This document shows positions 1-9,601 of a stretch of 64,000 nucleotides of DNA, piece by piece. The stretch lies in contig NZ_SWDB01000001.1 of assembly GCF_005116735.1 (NCBI RefSeq), positions 1-64,000 on the forward strand, written 5' to 3'. The notes beneath the pieces are model-generated. The model searched no databases. It saw nothing but the letters and a program-made list of their open reading frames with translations, and had not been told where the DNA came from. This stretch comes from Thalassotalea mangrovi (GTDB lineage: Bacteria > Pseudomonadota > Gammaproteobacteria > Enterobacterales > Alteromonadaceae). Within the stretch, counting starts at the first letter, position 1. Every line of letters begins with the position of its first letter. Made by a program: the position numbers and the translations under genes.

Positions 1-339
1 CGGGCTTTTTGCGTTTGCGGGAGACTACGTCGGTGAGGAAAGAAAGGTATTTCTTTCGGTGAGGACGTTGTCGCTGAAGACTCCGTCGTAAAAGAAAAAA
101 TTCAATTAATTCTGTTTTTTACTCAATGTAGCCAATCATTGTTTACTGAGAACACCTTTAACCGTCATATCCTGCAACGACAGGATATCTCAGTAAAGCC
201 AATAGCGAACCATATGTTTCGACGCAGTCCTCGCCGACATGGTCGTCACAGAAAATTGCTCCTGCATTTTCTGCATACCGACCATCCATGGTCATAACCG
301 ACAACGTCCTCAGCGACGCAGTCCTCACCCTTTATCCAG
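1..339. repeat. hairpin-rich non-coding region with inverted GGTGAGGAC repeats
   Basis: No credible gene is seen here. Positions 58-88 and 299-329 are imperfect inverted copies of a roughly 31-base unit built on GGTGAGGAC and GTCGCTGA, and weaker copies lie near 29-40 and 225-240. Between them 167-188 is a perfect hairpin (8-base arms ATATCCTG/CAGGATAT, 6-base loop). It is enclosed by a second inverted pair, TTTACTGAG (142-150) and CTCAGTAAA (189-197). Smaller hairpins lie around 251-271 and 281-294. The region is downstream of the minus-strand MscS gene and could include its terminator or a dispersed intergenic repeat. The function is unknown. Confidence 0.5.
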
Positions 340-1242
340 TTATGACACCCGCAACCGCTCATTGCTTATCTGCAGACTCGGCAGTTTAATGCCGTGCAGT
401 TCAAACTGTTCTTTAACTCTCAGGGTTATATCGGTTTGCAGGTTTTTTTCGTAACGAGTGTCGAGTACATAGAGTTTCAGGGTTAACTGATAAGCAATAA
501 AGTTTTCCATGATCACTTGCGAGATATTAACGACGATGGGTTTGTTTAAATAAATGAACTTACTCAACGCGGCATTTTCGCGAATGATCTTTTCTGCTTT
601 AACCAAGTCTTGATGAGGATCGACAAAGAACTCGATCTGAATCTGCATATCCAGTTCGCCATAATTACCGGATGCTGTAATGTCGCTGAGAAATACATTA
701 TTGGGGATGGTGACTACGTCATCATTAAGTGTCTGTAGTTTTACCGAACGTAATCCGATATTGATAACATCGCCGTACTCGCCGCCAAATCTAACCCTGT
801 CACCAACCTGGAATGGTCTGTCGAACATAATTGTGATACCGGCAACAATCGAAGCGGCCAGGTCTTTCATTGCAAAGCCAATGGCAACAGCAAGTGTACC
901 GCCCATGATTGCCAGTAGTTCTTTACTAATATCAAAACTGAGTAATATTGCTGTTGCGAATGTTGCGAAGTAGATAATGAACTGAACAAACAATAGAATT
1001 TTTTGAAACAGTAGTCTTCGTTCAGCAAAAACGTCAGTAAGTTCGGTTACGATTTTTTTTATAACATTCAGAAAAATCCAGACGACGATGATTAAAATAA
1101 ATGAAAAGAATAAACCTGCCGGCCTTATTACATCCGCAAGGGTGGTAATAACCTGTAGTTCCTGAGACGATTCCTGAGCATACCCTGGTGCAGCCATAAG
1201 TAGAGTTAAAAACACGATAAGAGATATCAGGGGGCGCATCAT
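340..1242 (-). CDS. small-conductance mechanosensitive (MscS-family) ion channel
   Basis: This 300-residue protein has a signal-like N-terminus ending near AQE, then about three hydrophobic helices (around residues 35-130) and a C-terminal soluble part. The segment GDRVRFGGEYGDVINIGLRS, followed by an IPNN motif, is the typical beta domain of MscS. MscS channels open under membrane tension and release solutes during hypo-osmotic shock. The size is close to E. coli MscS (286 residues). It lies 4 bases downstream of a membrane-anchored ATPase gene on the same strand, so the two are almost certainly co-transcribed and may form one complex (inference). The pore-lining TM3 glycine/alanine pattern is visible (GGTLAVAIGFAMKDLAASIV). 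The family call is firm; the coupling to the ATPase is not. Confidence 0.9.
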   Translation of the reverse strand: MMRPLISLIVFLTLLMAAPGYAQESSQELQVITTLADVIRPAGLFFSFILIIVVWIFLNVIKKIVTELTDVFAERRLLFQKILLFVQFIIYFATFATAILLSFDISKELLAIMGGTLAVAIGFAMKDLAASIVAGITIMFDRPFQVGDRVRFGGEYGDVINIGLRSVKLQTLNDDVVTIPNNVFLSDITASGNYGELDMQIQIEFFVDPHQDLVKAEKIIRENAALSKFIYLNKPIVVNISQVIMENFIAYQLTLKLYVLDTRYEKNLQTDITLRVKEQFELHGIKLPSLQISNERLRVS

Positions 1243-1246
1243 AGCT

Positions 1247-3754
1247 TCACCGAATCAGTAAGTTTTGACGGGAAAGATAACGGGATACAGAGCGATACCA
1301 GAGCCAGCTAATCGAGTAATGGTCGTTAACAAAATCAACCATGCCTTGGGCCTGGCACCTGGCCAAAGCACTTTTTACCGCAAAATTTCGATAGCAGAGG
1401 TTTCCTTTAATATCGCTTAAGGATATGTCGTCAAACTGACATATCACCCGTAATAATAACAGCGTCGTTATTTCATAACGCTCCATCATGGTGGTATCCG
1501 GGTAATCAGGTAATTTCACCACAACTTTGTCACCATCGAGGGCGAGGGAATCGGCAAGTAAGCGACAGCTAATCGCCGGATTACCATCAGCATAACCCCA
1601 GATAATTCTGTACACACCAGATTTAATACGCTGTTCCGGTGTTTCGTCGTCTTTATCGAGAAGTTGACGAGGAATAACAAGTCGGGAAAAATCCGGGGCG
1701 AGCTGGTGACGGGCGCAGCGATGCTCTAGCAGCGCCTCGATTTGCGATTGCGTCCAGGCACCGAGCTTTATCGAGGTGGTATTATGCTCTGGGGCCAGGC
1801 CCAGTGCTTTCACCAGTGGCCAGGAGCTACTGTTAAATGTCATTACGCACAGGCACTTGCCGGATAACTCATTTACCCAGGAACATAGTCGCCGTAACTG
1901 TTTTTGACCATTAGCCTGTGGTGATAGCAGCAAATGACAATTATCAATCAAAATGAGCTGTATATTTCTTTCAATGATGGCATTTCCAATGTGCGACATC
2001 ATTGAATGGTTAATTTTAATGTTAAGTTGCTGAGCCAAATCAAAGAGAAGGTTTTTGAAGCTGGGTTTGCAATCAAGTCGCAAGTGATTGGTTGTCAGCT
2101 CGGATAATGAATCGAGCAGAAACGTTTTGCCGATACCTCGCTCGCCAACAATGGAAACATGACTTAAATCACTACGTTCCAGCATCTGCTTAATGCGTTG
2201 AATGTGATCGGCATGGACACTGTCAACGCCTTGTTGATCACCGGCTATAATCTGTTCCTTCAATTGCTGGTCAATCTCCGGTAACCGGTTATATTCCTCA
2301 ATGACTTCTTTGTTGTCGGCGATGAATTTTTTTCGGTATATCTCAGTGGTAAAACGTCGTCCAGTTTCTGCCTTTGAAATCAATTGCAGAAACATATGTA
2401 CAATGCCCATGTATATGGAATAGAGGACACAGACATTGGCACTGATAAAGCCTTTAATCCCGGATTGTTGTTTATGGATTCGCTGAATCCACTCAGGAGC
2501 ATCTCGTTCCTGAGCAACAAATTGAAACGCATCTTCGCGCCACTTTCTGATCAGGTAATAATATACGGGGATAAAAAGCACGAAAAAAAGTCGCGAGAGC
2601 CAGGCAAATATAGTGACTTCGCCGATATACAGGCTCAATAGCGAGTCTATCATCATGAATAGACCAAACCACCAGATCAATAGTTTAATCGAACGCGATT
2701 GAGCTGGACTAATTCCTTTAAGCAGACCCTGCTGGCCACGTTCGATCATTTTCTCTAACAGCCTGAAAGTAAAAATCGTAATACACACCCAGAATGCCAC
2801 GGTAGAAATCGTGGCTTTGGTAATCGGGATTTGCAGGATATCCAGAGAAGCGAGAAGAATATTGATAAAAATCAGCCACTCCAGTGGAGTACGGGTTTTA
2901 TCGATATACCAGATGAAGCGCGCGTATTTACTGCGTCCACTGGTGACTGGCTTGGCACTGAGAATTCTGCGGCGCCATGCAGGAAACCCTTCCTTTGCCC
3001 AGGAGCGCCAAAGATAAAAAACAAGGATAAGCAACAACAGCTTTATCATTGTGATAATAAGATCCAGGGGCGCCAGTTCAAATCGCCTTGGTATTTCAAC
3101 AAATCTGTCGTATGTTGCTTTAGCAATAATAAGTAACTCGAGTTGGATATAACTGAGTTCTAATCTTGCTTCTTTGATGCCATCAAGCCTAGTGCCGGTA
3201 TGTAAGGCAACGAATTCAGGAGGTGCTTCGTTAAATACTTTTTCACGCAGGTAAAACAGGTTTTTCACTTCAATAGCCTGTTTAAATAAATGCTGAAAAT
3301 ACTCATCATTGTTAATCTGGGCAAACAGGCTCAGATCGGTTTTATCCGAGAGTAAATCACGTTTAAAGCGAGCCACTTTGGATTCGATTACAGGCCTTAA
3401 GCGAAAATAAAACTCTTTGTAATCATTAGGGCTTCTGGTAAGGCTGTCGACTCTTATTTTAAGTTCAGCAAACTCCTGTTCAAATTTTTCTAACTCACCC
3501 TTAGGATTGCTTTCAACGTCTGCAACACTATCAAGTTCAGGAAGGATGCTATCGGGTTTTTCAACTTGCTCTTCGTTCTCCTCGACCGGCGTTTCTTCAG
3601 GGGGCTCTTGTTGCTGTTGTAATAGTTTTGAGAACCTAGTTAATGGTTCAGAATTGGCACTGCTACATGGGGAGGCAACGACGGATAAAAATAACGCCAG
3701 GCTACAGGCTATGAATATCTTTTTTCTGTTTATTTGGCCTTGCACGTCAAACAC
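1247..3754 (-). CDS. membrane protein with periplasmic region, multiple TM helices and a cytoplasmic AAA-type ATPase domain
   Basis: This 835-residue protein has an N-terminal hydrophobic segment (about residues 13-28), followed by a Gln/Glu/Pro-rich stretch and a probable periplasmic helical region to about residue 215. About five or six TM helices follow between residues 230 and 470. The C-terminal half is an ATPase: Walker A GERGIGKT at 537-544, Walker B with hydrophobics before D604, and a C-terminal part that looks like a winged helix. The layout of a periplasmic coiled region followed by TM bundle recalls the N-terminal part of large MscK-type channels, but here the channel is a separate gene 4 bases downstream. 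I do not recognise a named family. An ATP-dependent regulator of the MscS-type channel is a plausible guess only. The ATPase may be closer to the ExeA/STAND-like AAA groups. Confidence 0.75.
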   Translation of the reverse strand: MFDVQGQINRKKIFIACSLALFLSVVASPCSSANSEPLTRFSKLLQQQQEPPEETPVEENEEQVEKPDSILPELDSVADVESNPKGELEKFEQEFAELKIRVDSLTRSPNDYKEFYFRLRPVIESKVARFKRDLLSDKTDLSLFAQINNDEYFQHLFKQAIEVKNLFYLREKVFNEAPPEFVALHTGTRLDGIKEARLELSYIQLELLIIAKATYDRFVEIPRRFELAPLDLIITMIKLLLLILVFYLWRSWAKEGFPAWRRRILSAKPVTSGRSKYARFIWYIDKTRTPLEWLIFINILLASLDILQIPITKATISTVAFWVCITIFTFRLLEKMIERGQQGLLKGISPAQSRSIKLLIWWFGLFMMIDSLLSLYIGEVTIFAWLSRLFFVLFIPVYYYLIRKWREDAFQFVAQERDAPEWIQRIHKQQSGIKGFISANVCVLYSIYMGIVHMFLQLISKAETGRRFTTEIYRKKFIADNKEVIEEYNRLPEIDQQLKEQIIAGDQQGVDSVHADHIQRIKQMLERSDLSHVSIVGERGIGKTFLLDSLSELTTNHLRLDCKPSFKNLLFDLAQQLNIKINHSMMSHIGNAIIERNIQLILIDNCHLLLSPQANGQKQLRRLCSWVNELSGKCLCVMTFNSSSWPLVKALGLAPEHNTTSIKLGAWTQSQIEALLEHRCARHQLAPDFSRLVIPRQLLDKDDETPEQRIKSGVYRIIWGYADGNPAISCRLLADSLALDGDKVVVKLPDYPDTTMMERYEITTLLLLRVICQFDDISLSDIKGNLCYRNFAVKSALARCQAQGMVDFVNDHYSISWLWYRSVSRYLSRQNLLIR

Positions 3755-3867
3755 CTTAACCAGTTGACATTATTTGAGTTAAATAGTCTGTTATAGCAAT
3801 GGGTTGAGAAACTATTAGTATGGTTCAGGCTGGAGTTTTTGCGAGTAGGAATAGCATTTAGCAGACG

Positions 3868-3893
3868 AAAAAAAACCGGCAAAAGCCGGTTTT
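3868..3893 (-). terminator. intrinsic terminator of fbp
   Basis: Arms AAAACCGGC/GCCGGTTTT (3872-3880 and 3885-3893) enclose an AAAA loop. Read on the minus strand the hairpin is followed by a run of eight T. It lies 20 bases after the fbp stop codon. Confidence 0.85.
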
Positions 3894-3912
3894 GAAAAGG
3901 GAAAATTCGCTG

Positions 3913-4887
3913 CTAATTGCCAGAGTAATAGCTCAGGCACTGCTCGACTTCATCACTGGAACCAAGGATCACTTCAACCCGTTGATGAATGTCTTCAGGT
4001 TCGATGTCCATAATCCGTCCCTGACTGGTTACGCTCAGGCCACCGGCCTGTTCAATCAGGAAGCTCATAGGATTTGCTTCATACATTAATCGTAATTTGG
4101 CGGGTTTAGCCGGATCTTTATTATCAACCGGGTAACTGAAAAAACCACCTCGGGTCAGAATTCGGTGTACATCGCCAACCATAGCGCCGTTCCAACGCAT
4201 ATTAAAATTACGGCCACGTGGCCCTTCCTTGCCGCGCAACAAATCATCAATGTAGGCAGCCATCGGCGCCTGCCAAAAGCGGTGGTTTGACATGTTAATG
4301 GCAAACTCACTGGTTTCTTTGGGAACCTGGATATTACGCTCAGTTAGCATGTAACTGCCATGAGTTTTATCCAACGTGTAAAAATGCGTGCCTTGTCCTG
4401 TGGTCATTGCCAGGGTGGTACTTGGACCGTATAACACATAGCCGGCACAAACCTGCTTATGGCCAGGTTGTTTAAATAAATCCGGATCACTGGCATCCAT
4501 CCCTTCCGGGGCTTCCATGATCGAAAATATCGTGCCAATCAATGAATTGATTTCGATGTTGGAACTACCATCGAGAGGATCAAACGAAACGATATATTTA
4601 CCGTTAATGTTACCAGCGACAGAAGTATCTTCTTCTTCAGAGGAAATGGCTTTAACAAAACCGGACTCTAACAGGATGTCTTTGAGTAACTGGTTGGCGA
4701 CTACGTCCAGTTGTTTCTGAACTTCCCCCTGAATGTTCTCATCCAGTGTGGAGCCCATGACTTCACTCAAATGACCCTGACCGACACGAAAAGAAATTTC
4801 CTTGGTGGCCGCTAATATCGTTTTGATTAGTGAAATTAAGTCTAGAGGGACGTTGTCTTGGCGAAGTGCCGGAGCGAGACGTTGCAT
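3913..4887 (-). CDS. fbp: class 1 fructose-1,6-bisphosphatase
   Basis: This 324-residue cytoplasmic enzyme hydrolyses fructose-1,6-bisphosphate to fructose-6-phosphate in gluconeogenesis. The metal-binding signature DPLDGSSN followed by [12 protein letters not shown] is clear, as is the upstream acidic SSEEED segment. The C-terminal region carries GGFFSYP and [18 protein letters not shown], which are typical of class 1 enzymes. The length matches the family (about 330 residues). The gene stands alone with its own terminator, divergent from the metalloprotease gene. Nothing is odd about it. Confidence 0.97.
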   Translation of the reverse strand: MQRLAPALRQDNVPLDLISLIKTILAATKEISFRVGQGHLSEVMGSTLDENIQGEVQKQLDVVANQLLKDILLESGFVKAISSEEEDTSVAGNINGKYIVSFDPLDGSSNIEINSLIGTIFSIMEAPEGMDASDPDLFKQPGHKQVCAGYVLYGPSTTLAMTTGQGTHFYTLDKTHGSYMLTERNIQVPKETSEFAINMSNHRFWQAPMAAYIDDLLRGKEGPRGRNFNMRWNGAMVGDVHRILTRGGFFSYPVDNKDPAKPAKLRLMYEANPMSFLIEQAGGLSVTSQGRIMDIEPEDIHQRVEVILGSSDEVEQCLSYYSGN

Positions 4888-5065
4888 AACTTTTGCCTGA
4901 TTGTTTTTAGTTTTGAGTTTCTAAGAATATTAATTGTACAAAAGTTCGCTGCTAATCACTATGCGAAATTACCGCAATCCCAAAGAAGGCATGAAATTAT
5001 TAAGTTCACTGTGAGTCAGTAATTAGGTTATATTGGTGGCCAGATAATAACGATAAAGGGCCATC

Positions 5066-7477
5066 ATGCGCATTTATAAAATCCTTATATTTCTGTTGGT
5101 TGCATTAACTCCGCAGGTCAACGCTGTGACATTGGCAGAATTTGCCAAAGACAAACAACGTGTTGACGGTTTCATCCCTTTCTATCTTGATGAAAACTCC
5201 GGCAAGGTTTATTTACAAATTGACCAATTTGAGCAACCGTTTTTGTTTCAAACCAGCCTGCCACATGGTGTTGGTTCTAATGATATTGGTCTTGATCGTG
5301 GCCAGTTGGGCGAGACACGACTGGTACAGTTTGAAAAACACGGTAATAAAGTTTTTCTCAGGCAATTAAATACCGATTATCGTGCTGATAGCAGCAATGC
5401 GATGGAGCGCCAGGCGGTATCTGAAGCGTTTGCAACCTCAATCCTGCAGGGATTCTCAATCGCCAGTTCCGATAACCAAACCGTCGTCATCGACTACACC
5501 GATTTTTTACTCTCCGATGTTCACAACCTCGGCGACACGCTTAAACAACGTAAACAAGGCAGCTTTAGTGTCGATAAAAGCCGCAGTGCGGTTTTTAAAA
5601 AACGTAGCAAAGCCTTTGTTGATAATACTGAGCTTGAGGCCATTGTAACCTTTACCGGTCAGGGTACCGGCGACTACTTGCAATCCGTTAGTCCAAATGC
5701 CGATGTGGTGTCGGTAAACCTGCACCACTCGTTGATTCGACTGCCCGATAATGATTATCAAACACGAACGTTCCATCCATTTTCAGGAATGTGGTCAGTC
5801 GAATATTCCGATTACGCCAGCGCTATTGAGAACAATATTGTTAAACGCCTGATCCCACGTCACCGCCTGGTGAAGAAAAATCCCCAGGCTGAGCGCAGTG
5901 AACCGGTGGAGCCTATTGTCTATTATCTCGATCCAGGCGTGCCTGAACCGGTTAAAAGCGCCTTGATAGAAGGCGCGATGTGGTGGGACCAGGCGTTTGA
6001 AGAACTTGGTTTTATCAATGCGTTCCAGGTAAAAATCTTACCTGAGGATGCGGATCCCATGGACGTTCGCTACAACGTTATTCAATGGGTGCATCGTGCC
6101 ACCCGTGGCTGGTCTTATGGGGCATCGGTGATCGACCCTCGTACCGGTGAAATTTTAAAAGGCCATGTTACTCTCGGCTCGCTTCGGGTTCGTCAGGATT
6201 ATCTGATAGCGCTTGGCCTTACTTCACCATTCAATGGTGAGCAAGATAGCGATACCTCAGCGATGAAGGAAATGGCATTGGCACGAATTCGCCAGCTGTC
6301 TGCCCATGAAGTGGGGCACACGCTAGGCATCGCGCATAATTTTTCTGCCAGTGTTAACAATCGTGCCTCAGTGATGGACTATCCGCATCCCTATGTGACC
6401 ATCGATGACAATGGCAATATCGATTTGTCCCAAGCGTATGGTGTGGGTCTTGGTGAATGGGATAAACATGTCATTGCTTATGCCTATGGTATTTACGCGA
6501 ACGAGTCGGAGTCGCTGGCAAACGTTATCCAAAGCGCAAAAGACAAGGGACTGAAATATATGTCCGATCCGGATGCAAGGCCTCGCTCTGGTGCAGATGC
6601 TCATGGGCATTTATGGGATAACGGTAGTGATCCGGTGAAAGAGCTGGCTCGTGTCACTAAGGTTCGGCGAAAAGCCTTGGAAAGCTTTGGTATTAACAGT
6701 ATTCCTGCCGGGACGCCATTCTCAGAACTGGAAAATACCTTAGTGCCAATTTATAACTTCCATCGCTATCAGGTGGAAGCGGCGGTGAAGCTTATCGCCG
6801 GTCTTGATTATCAGTATGCGGTTAAAGGTGAAGATAGATCGCCGGTAAAATTAATTGCTGCCAATAAGCAACAACAGGCGATCAATGCCCTGTTGCTGAC
6901 TTTAGAACCTAAGTTCCTGACCTTGCCGGAATCGGTTCTGACGTTAATCCCGCCGAAGGCCTATGGCTATTATCGCACCCGCGAAAGTTTTCCTGCCAAA
7001 GCGGGGCTGGCCTTTGATCCGGTATCTGCTGCGCAGGCGAGTGCTAATCATACCATCAGCTTATTATTAGATTCGCAACGCCTGGCGCGGTTACAACAGC
7101 ATCACGCACGCGATAACACGATTCCGTCGGTAGCTCAGTTACTGAGTCAGGTAACGACGAAAACGATCAAAGCCGGTGCGGCATCAGGAATGCAATTCCT
7201 GATACAACAGCGAGTTAGCCAGCAAACCCTGGATAATATGTTAAGCCTGTATCATCAGGCTGAGTTGGTCGCAGAAGTACGGGCCGATTTGCACCAGCAT
7301 CTGGTGGCGTTGCAGGAATGGCTGACGATTAATGCCAACCGAGCCGCCAACGACCGACTTGCTGGCCAGTATCACTTGCTTGCTGGTCAGATCGCGTATA
7401 GTCTGCAGCAAGGAAAGGTGATCACCCCGGAAGCGAAGGTGAAATTACCGCCGGGATCACCGATCGGAAGTTACTAA
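5066..7477 (+). CDS. secreted zinc-dependent metalloprotease (DUF5117/DUF4953 type)
   Basis: This 803-residue protein begins with a signal peptide (MRIYKILIFLLVALTPQVNA). The catalytic zinc motif HEVGHTLGIAH at residues 414-424 fits the HExxHxxGxxH metzincin-type signature. The N-terminal part with YLDENSGKVYLQI and QTSLPHGVGSNDIGLDRGQ is characteristic of the large DUF5117-DUF4953 exported metalloproteases common in marine gammaproteobacteria and Bacteroidetes. A C-terminal helical domain follows. It is probably periplasmic or secreted and acts on peptides; the substrate is unknown. The gene starts 178 bases from divergent fbp and is followed 21 bases later by mpl, so read-through into mpl is possible. 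Confidence 0.88.
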   Translation: MRIYKILIFLLVALTPQVNAVTLAEFAKDKQRVDGFIPFYLDENSGKVYLQIDQFEQPFLFQTSLPHGVGSNDIGLDRGQLGETRLVQFEKHGNKVFLRQLNTDYRADSSNAMERQAVSEAFATSILQGFSIASSDNQTVVIDYTDFLLSDVHNLGDTLKQRKQGSFSVDKSRSAVFKKRSKAFVDNTELEAIVTFTGQGTGDYLQSVSPNADVVSVNLHHSLIRLPDNDYQTRTFHPFSGMWSVEYSDYASAIENNIVKRLIPRHRLVKKNPQAERSEPVEPIVYYLDPGVPEPVKSALIEGAMWWDQAFEELGFINAFQVKILPEDADPMDVRYNVIQWVHRATRGWSYGASVIDPRTGEILKGHVTLGSLRVRQDYLIALGLTSPFNGEQDSDTSAMKEMALARIRQLSAHEVGHTLGIAHNFSASVNNRASVMDYPHPYVTIDDNGNIDLSQAYGVGLGEWDKHVIAYAYGIYANESESLANVIQSAKDKGLKYMSDPDARPRSGADAHGHLWDNGSDPVKELARVTKVRRKALESFGINSIPAGTPFSELENTLVPIYNFHRYQVEAAVKLIAGLDYQYAVKGEDRSPVKLIAANKQQQAINALLLTLEPKFLTLPESVLTLIPPKAYGYYRTRESFPAKAGLAFDPVSAAQASANHTISLLLDSQRLARLQQHHARDNTIPSVAQLLSQVTTKTIKAGAASGMQFLIQQRVSQQTLDNMLSLYHQAELVAEVRADLHQHLVALQEWLTINANRAANDRLAGQYHLLAGQIAYSLQQGKVITPEAKVKLPPGSPIGSY

Positions 7478-7498
7478 CTCTAATTAGATGTCGCGTTA

Positions 7499-8863
7499 AT
7501 GAGCAAACATATTCATATTTTAGGCGTGTGCGGTACCTTTATGGGAGGTATCGCCGCCATCGCTAAAGAGCTGGGGTTTAGGGTATCGGGCTCTGATGCC
7601 AATGTGTACCCGCCAATGAGCACCCAGTTACAGGAACTGGGAATTGAACTGAAATCCGGGTATCTGCCTGAGCATTTATCGGATGAGCCAGATTTGGTCA
7701 TTGTTGGCAATGCCATGTCCCGGGGTAACCCCATGGTTGAATATGTTCTCGAGCGTAATATTCCCTACACCTCAGGTCCACAATGGTTGTTGGATAATGT
7801 GCTGAATCAGCGCTGGGTATTGGCGGTATCCGGAACCCATGGCAAAACCACAACCAGTAGTATGTTGGCCTGGATACTGGAATACGCCAAACTGACCCCA
7901 GGCTTTCTGATTGGCGGTGTGCCGCAAAATTTTCAGACTTCGGCACGATTAGGCAATGCACCGTTTTTTGTCATTGAGGCGGATGAATATGACACCGCAT
8001 TTTTTGATAAGCGCTCCAAGTTTGTCCACTATCGGCCGCACACCTTATTGATCAATAATCTGGAATTCGACCATGCGGATATCTTTGATTCGATCAAGGA
8101 TATTCAGCGCCAGTTCCATCACTTAATTCGCATGGTACCCGGCAACGGCCTGATTCTGGCACCGGATAATGAAACCTATATTACCGAGACGCTTAATCAG
8201 GGGCTTTGGACCAGGACCGAATTCAGTCGTAGCCCTCAAGGTTGGCAGGCCAATAAAATTAATGTTGATGGCAGTGCCTTCGAAGTCATTTTTGATGGTG
8301 AAAAACAAGGCGAAGTGCACTGGTCATTAATGGGCGATTTCAATATTGATAATGCCTTGATGGCGATTGGCGCGGCGCGTCATGCGGGGGTTCCGGTAGC
8401 CGTATCCTGTGAAGCACTGGCAAGTTTTGTCAATACCAAACGGCGCCAGGAATTACTGGGTACGCCAAATGACATCCACGTATATGATGACTTCGCTCAT
8501 CATCCGACGGCAATCAGCAATACCTTAACTGCGCTGCGCAGTCATATTGGTAATAAACGCCTTATTGCCGTACTTGAACCGCGATCTAATACCATGAAAG
8601 CCGGTATTCACAAAGATACGCTGGCACAGGCATTCACTGAAGCAGACCGGGTGTTTATTTTTAAAGACTCATCGTTTGCATGGTCTGTTGATGATGTTTG
8701 TGAACAGATAACAAAACCTGCCAGTGCCCATTCTGATATTGACGAATTACTGCGAGCGGTTAGTGATTACGCTGAAAGTGGCGATCATATCGTGGTGATG
8801 AGCAATGGCGGCTTTTCCGGCTTTCATACTAAGCTTTTAAAAACCCTGGAACAATTAACCTAA
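7499..8863 (+). CDS. mpl: UDP-N-acetylmuramate:L-alanyl-gamma-D-glutamyl-meso-diaminopimelate ligase
   Basis: This 454-residue Mur-ligase-family enzyme attaches recovered murein tripeptide to UDP-MurNAc during peptidoglycan recycling. Visible features are the N-terminal nucleotide fold (HILGVCGTFMGGIAAIAKELG), the ATP P-loop GTHGKTTTSS, the EADEYDTAFFD motif typical of Mpl, and the C-terminal domain with DDFAHHPTAI. The length matches E. coli Mpl (457). The gene is followed 12 bases later by ubiX. anmK, another recycling gene, lies elsewhere in this window at 28632-29786. Confidence 0.96.
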   Translation: MSKHIHILGVCGTFMGGIAAIAKELGFRVSGSDANVYPPMSTQLQELGIELKSGYLPEHLSDEPDLVIVGNAMSRGNPMVEYVLERNIPYTSGPQWLLDNVLNQRWVLAVSGTHGKTTTSSMLAWILEYAKLTPGFLIGGVPQNFQTSARLGNAPFFVIEADEYDTAFFDKRSKFVHYRPHTLLINNLEFDHADIFDSIKDIQRQFHHLIRMVPGNGLILAPDNETYITETLNQGLWTRTEFSRSPQGWQANKINVDGSAFEVIFDGEKQGEVHWSLMGDFNIDNALMAIGAARHAGVPVAVSCEALASFVNTKRRQELLGTPNDIHVYDDFAHHPTAISNTLTALRSHIGNKRLIAVLEPRSNTMKAGIHKDTLAQAFTEADRVFIFKDSSFAWSVDDVCEQITKPASAHSDIDELLRAVSDYAESGDHIVVMSNGGFSGFHTKLLKTLEQLT

Positions 8864-8875
8864 AAGGAATCTCGC

Positions 8876-9493
8876 TTGGCTGAATTTAAAGGCAAGATCA
8901 CGTTAGCTATAACCGGTGCGTCCGGCAGTGCTTATGCCATGCGGTTATTAGAGTGCTTATTGTATGCCGAATATCAGGTATACGTTCTGGTGTCTTCCGC
9001 TGCCCGGGTAGTATTTGATACCGAAATCGGTGTTAAGCTGCCAGCAAATCCGGAAAAAGCCAGTGACTACCTGGTAAACCACTTTGCCTGCGCTGACGGG
9101 CAAATTCAGGTATTTGGAAAAGACCAGTGGTTTTCCCCGGTCGCCTCCGGCTCCGCTGCTCCCAAACAAATGATTGTATGTCCCTGCAGCACAGGCACGC
9201 TTGCGGCAATTAGCCAGGGGATGAGTGATAACCTAATCGAGCGTGCAGCTGATGTGGTTATCAAAGAGCGGGGGCAGTTAATCCTGGTGCCGCGGGAAAC
9301 GCCATTTTCGACCATTCATCTTGCTAACATGCATACCTTGTCGCAAATGGGGGTAACCATTATGCCGGCGGCTCCCGGTTTTTACCATAACCCGAAATCC
9401 ATCGAAGATTTGATCGATTTTATGGTTGGCAGAATGCTTGATCATTTAGGGATTGAGCAAACCATCATGCCGCGTTGGGGCTACAATTCTTAG
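8876..9493 (+). CDS. ubiX: flavin prenyltransferase UbiX
   Basis: This 205-residue enzyme makes prenylated FMN, the cofactor of the UbiD decarboxylase in ubiquinone synthesis. The N-terminal [15 protein letters not shown] motif, the [14 protein letters not shown] segment and the [15 protein letters not shown] segment are diagnostic. The start is a TTG at 8876, chosen because AAGGA lies just upstream (about 8864-8868) and the product then begins [17 protein letters not shown]. The gene follows mpl by 12 bases, an arrangement common in this group of bacteria. Confidence 0.95.
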   Translation: MAEFKGKITLAITGASGSAYAMRLLECLLYAEYQVYVLVSSAARVVFDTEIGVKLPANPEKASDYLVNHFACADGQIQVFGKDQWFSPVASGSAAPKQMIVCPCSTGTLAAISQGMSDNLIERAADVVIKERGQLILVPRETPFSTIHLANMHTLSQMGVTIMPAAPGFYHNPKSIEDLIDFMVGRMLDHLGIEQTIMPRWGYNS

Positions 9494-9601
9494 CCTCGTT
9501 TGCTGTTTTCATTGAAATTGTCACTGGTTCAACCATTTTACCTGCCGTTTGTGTTAGTCTGGCGTAAATTTCATCAATGATGTCTGCCTAGTACTTGCCG
9601 T

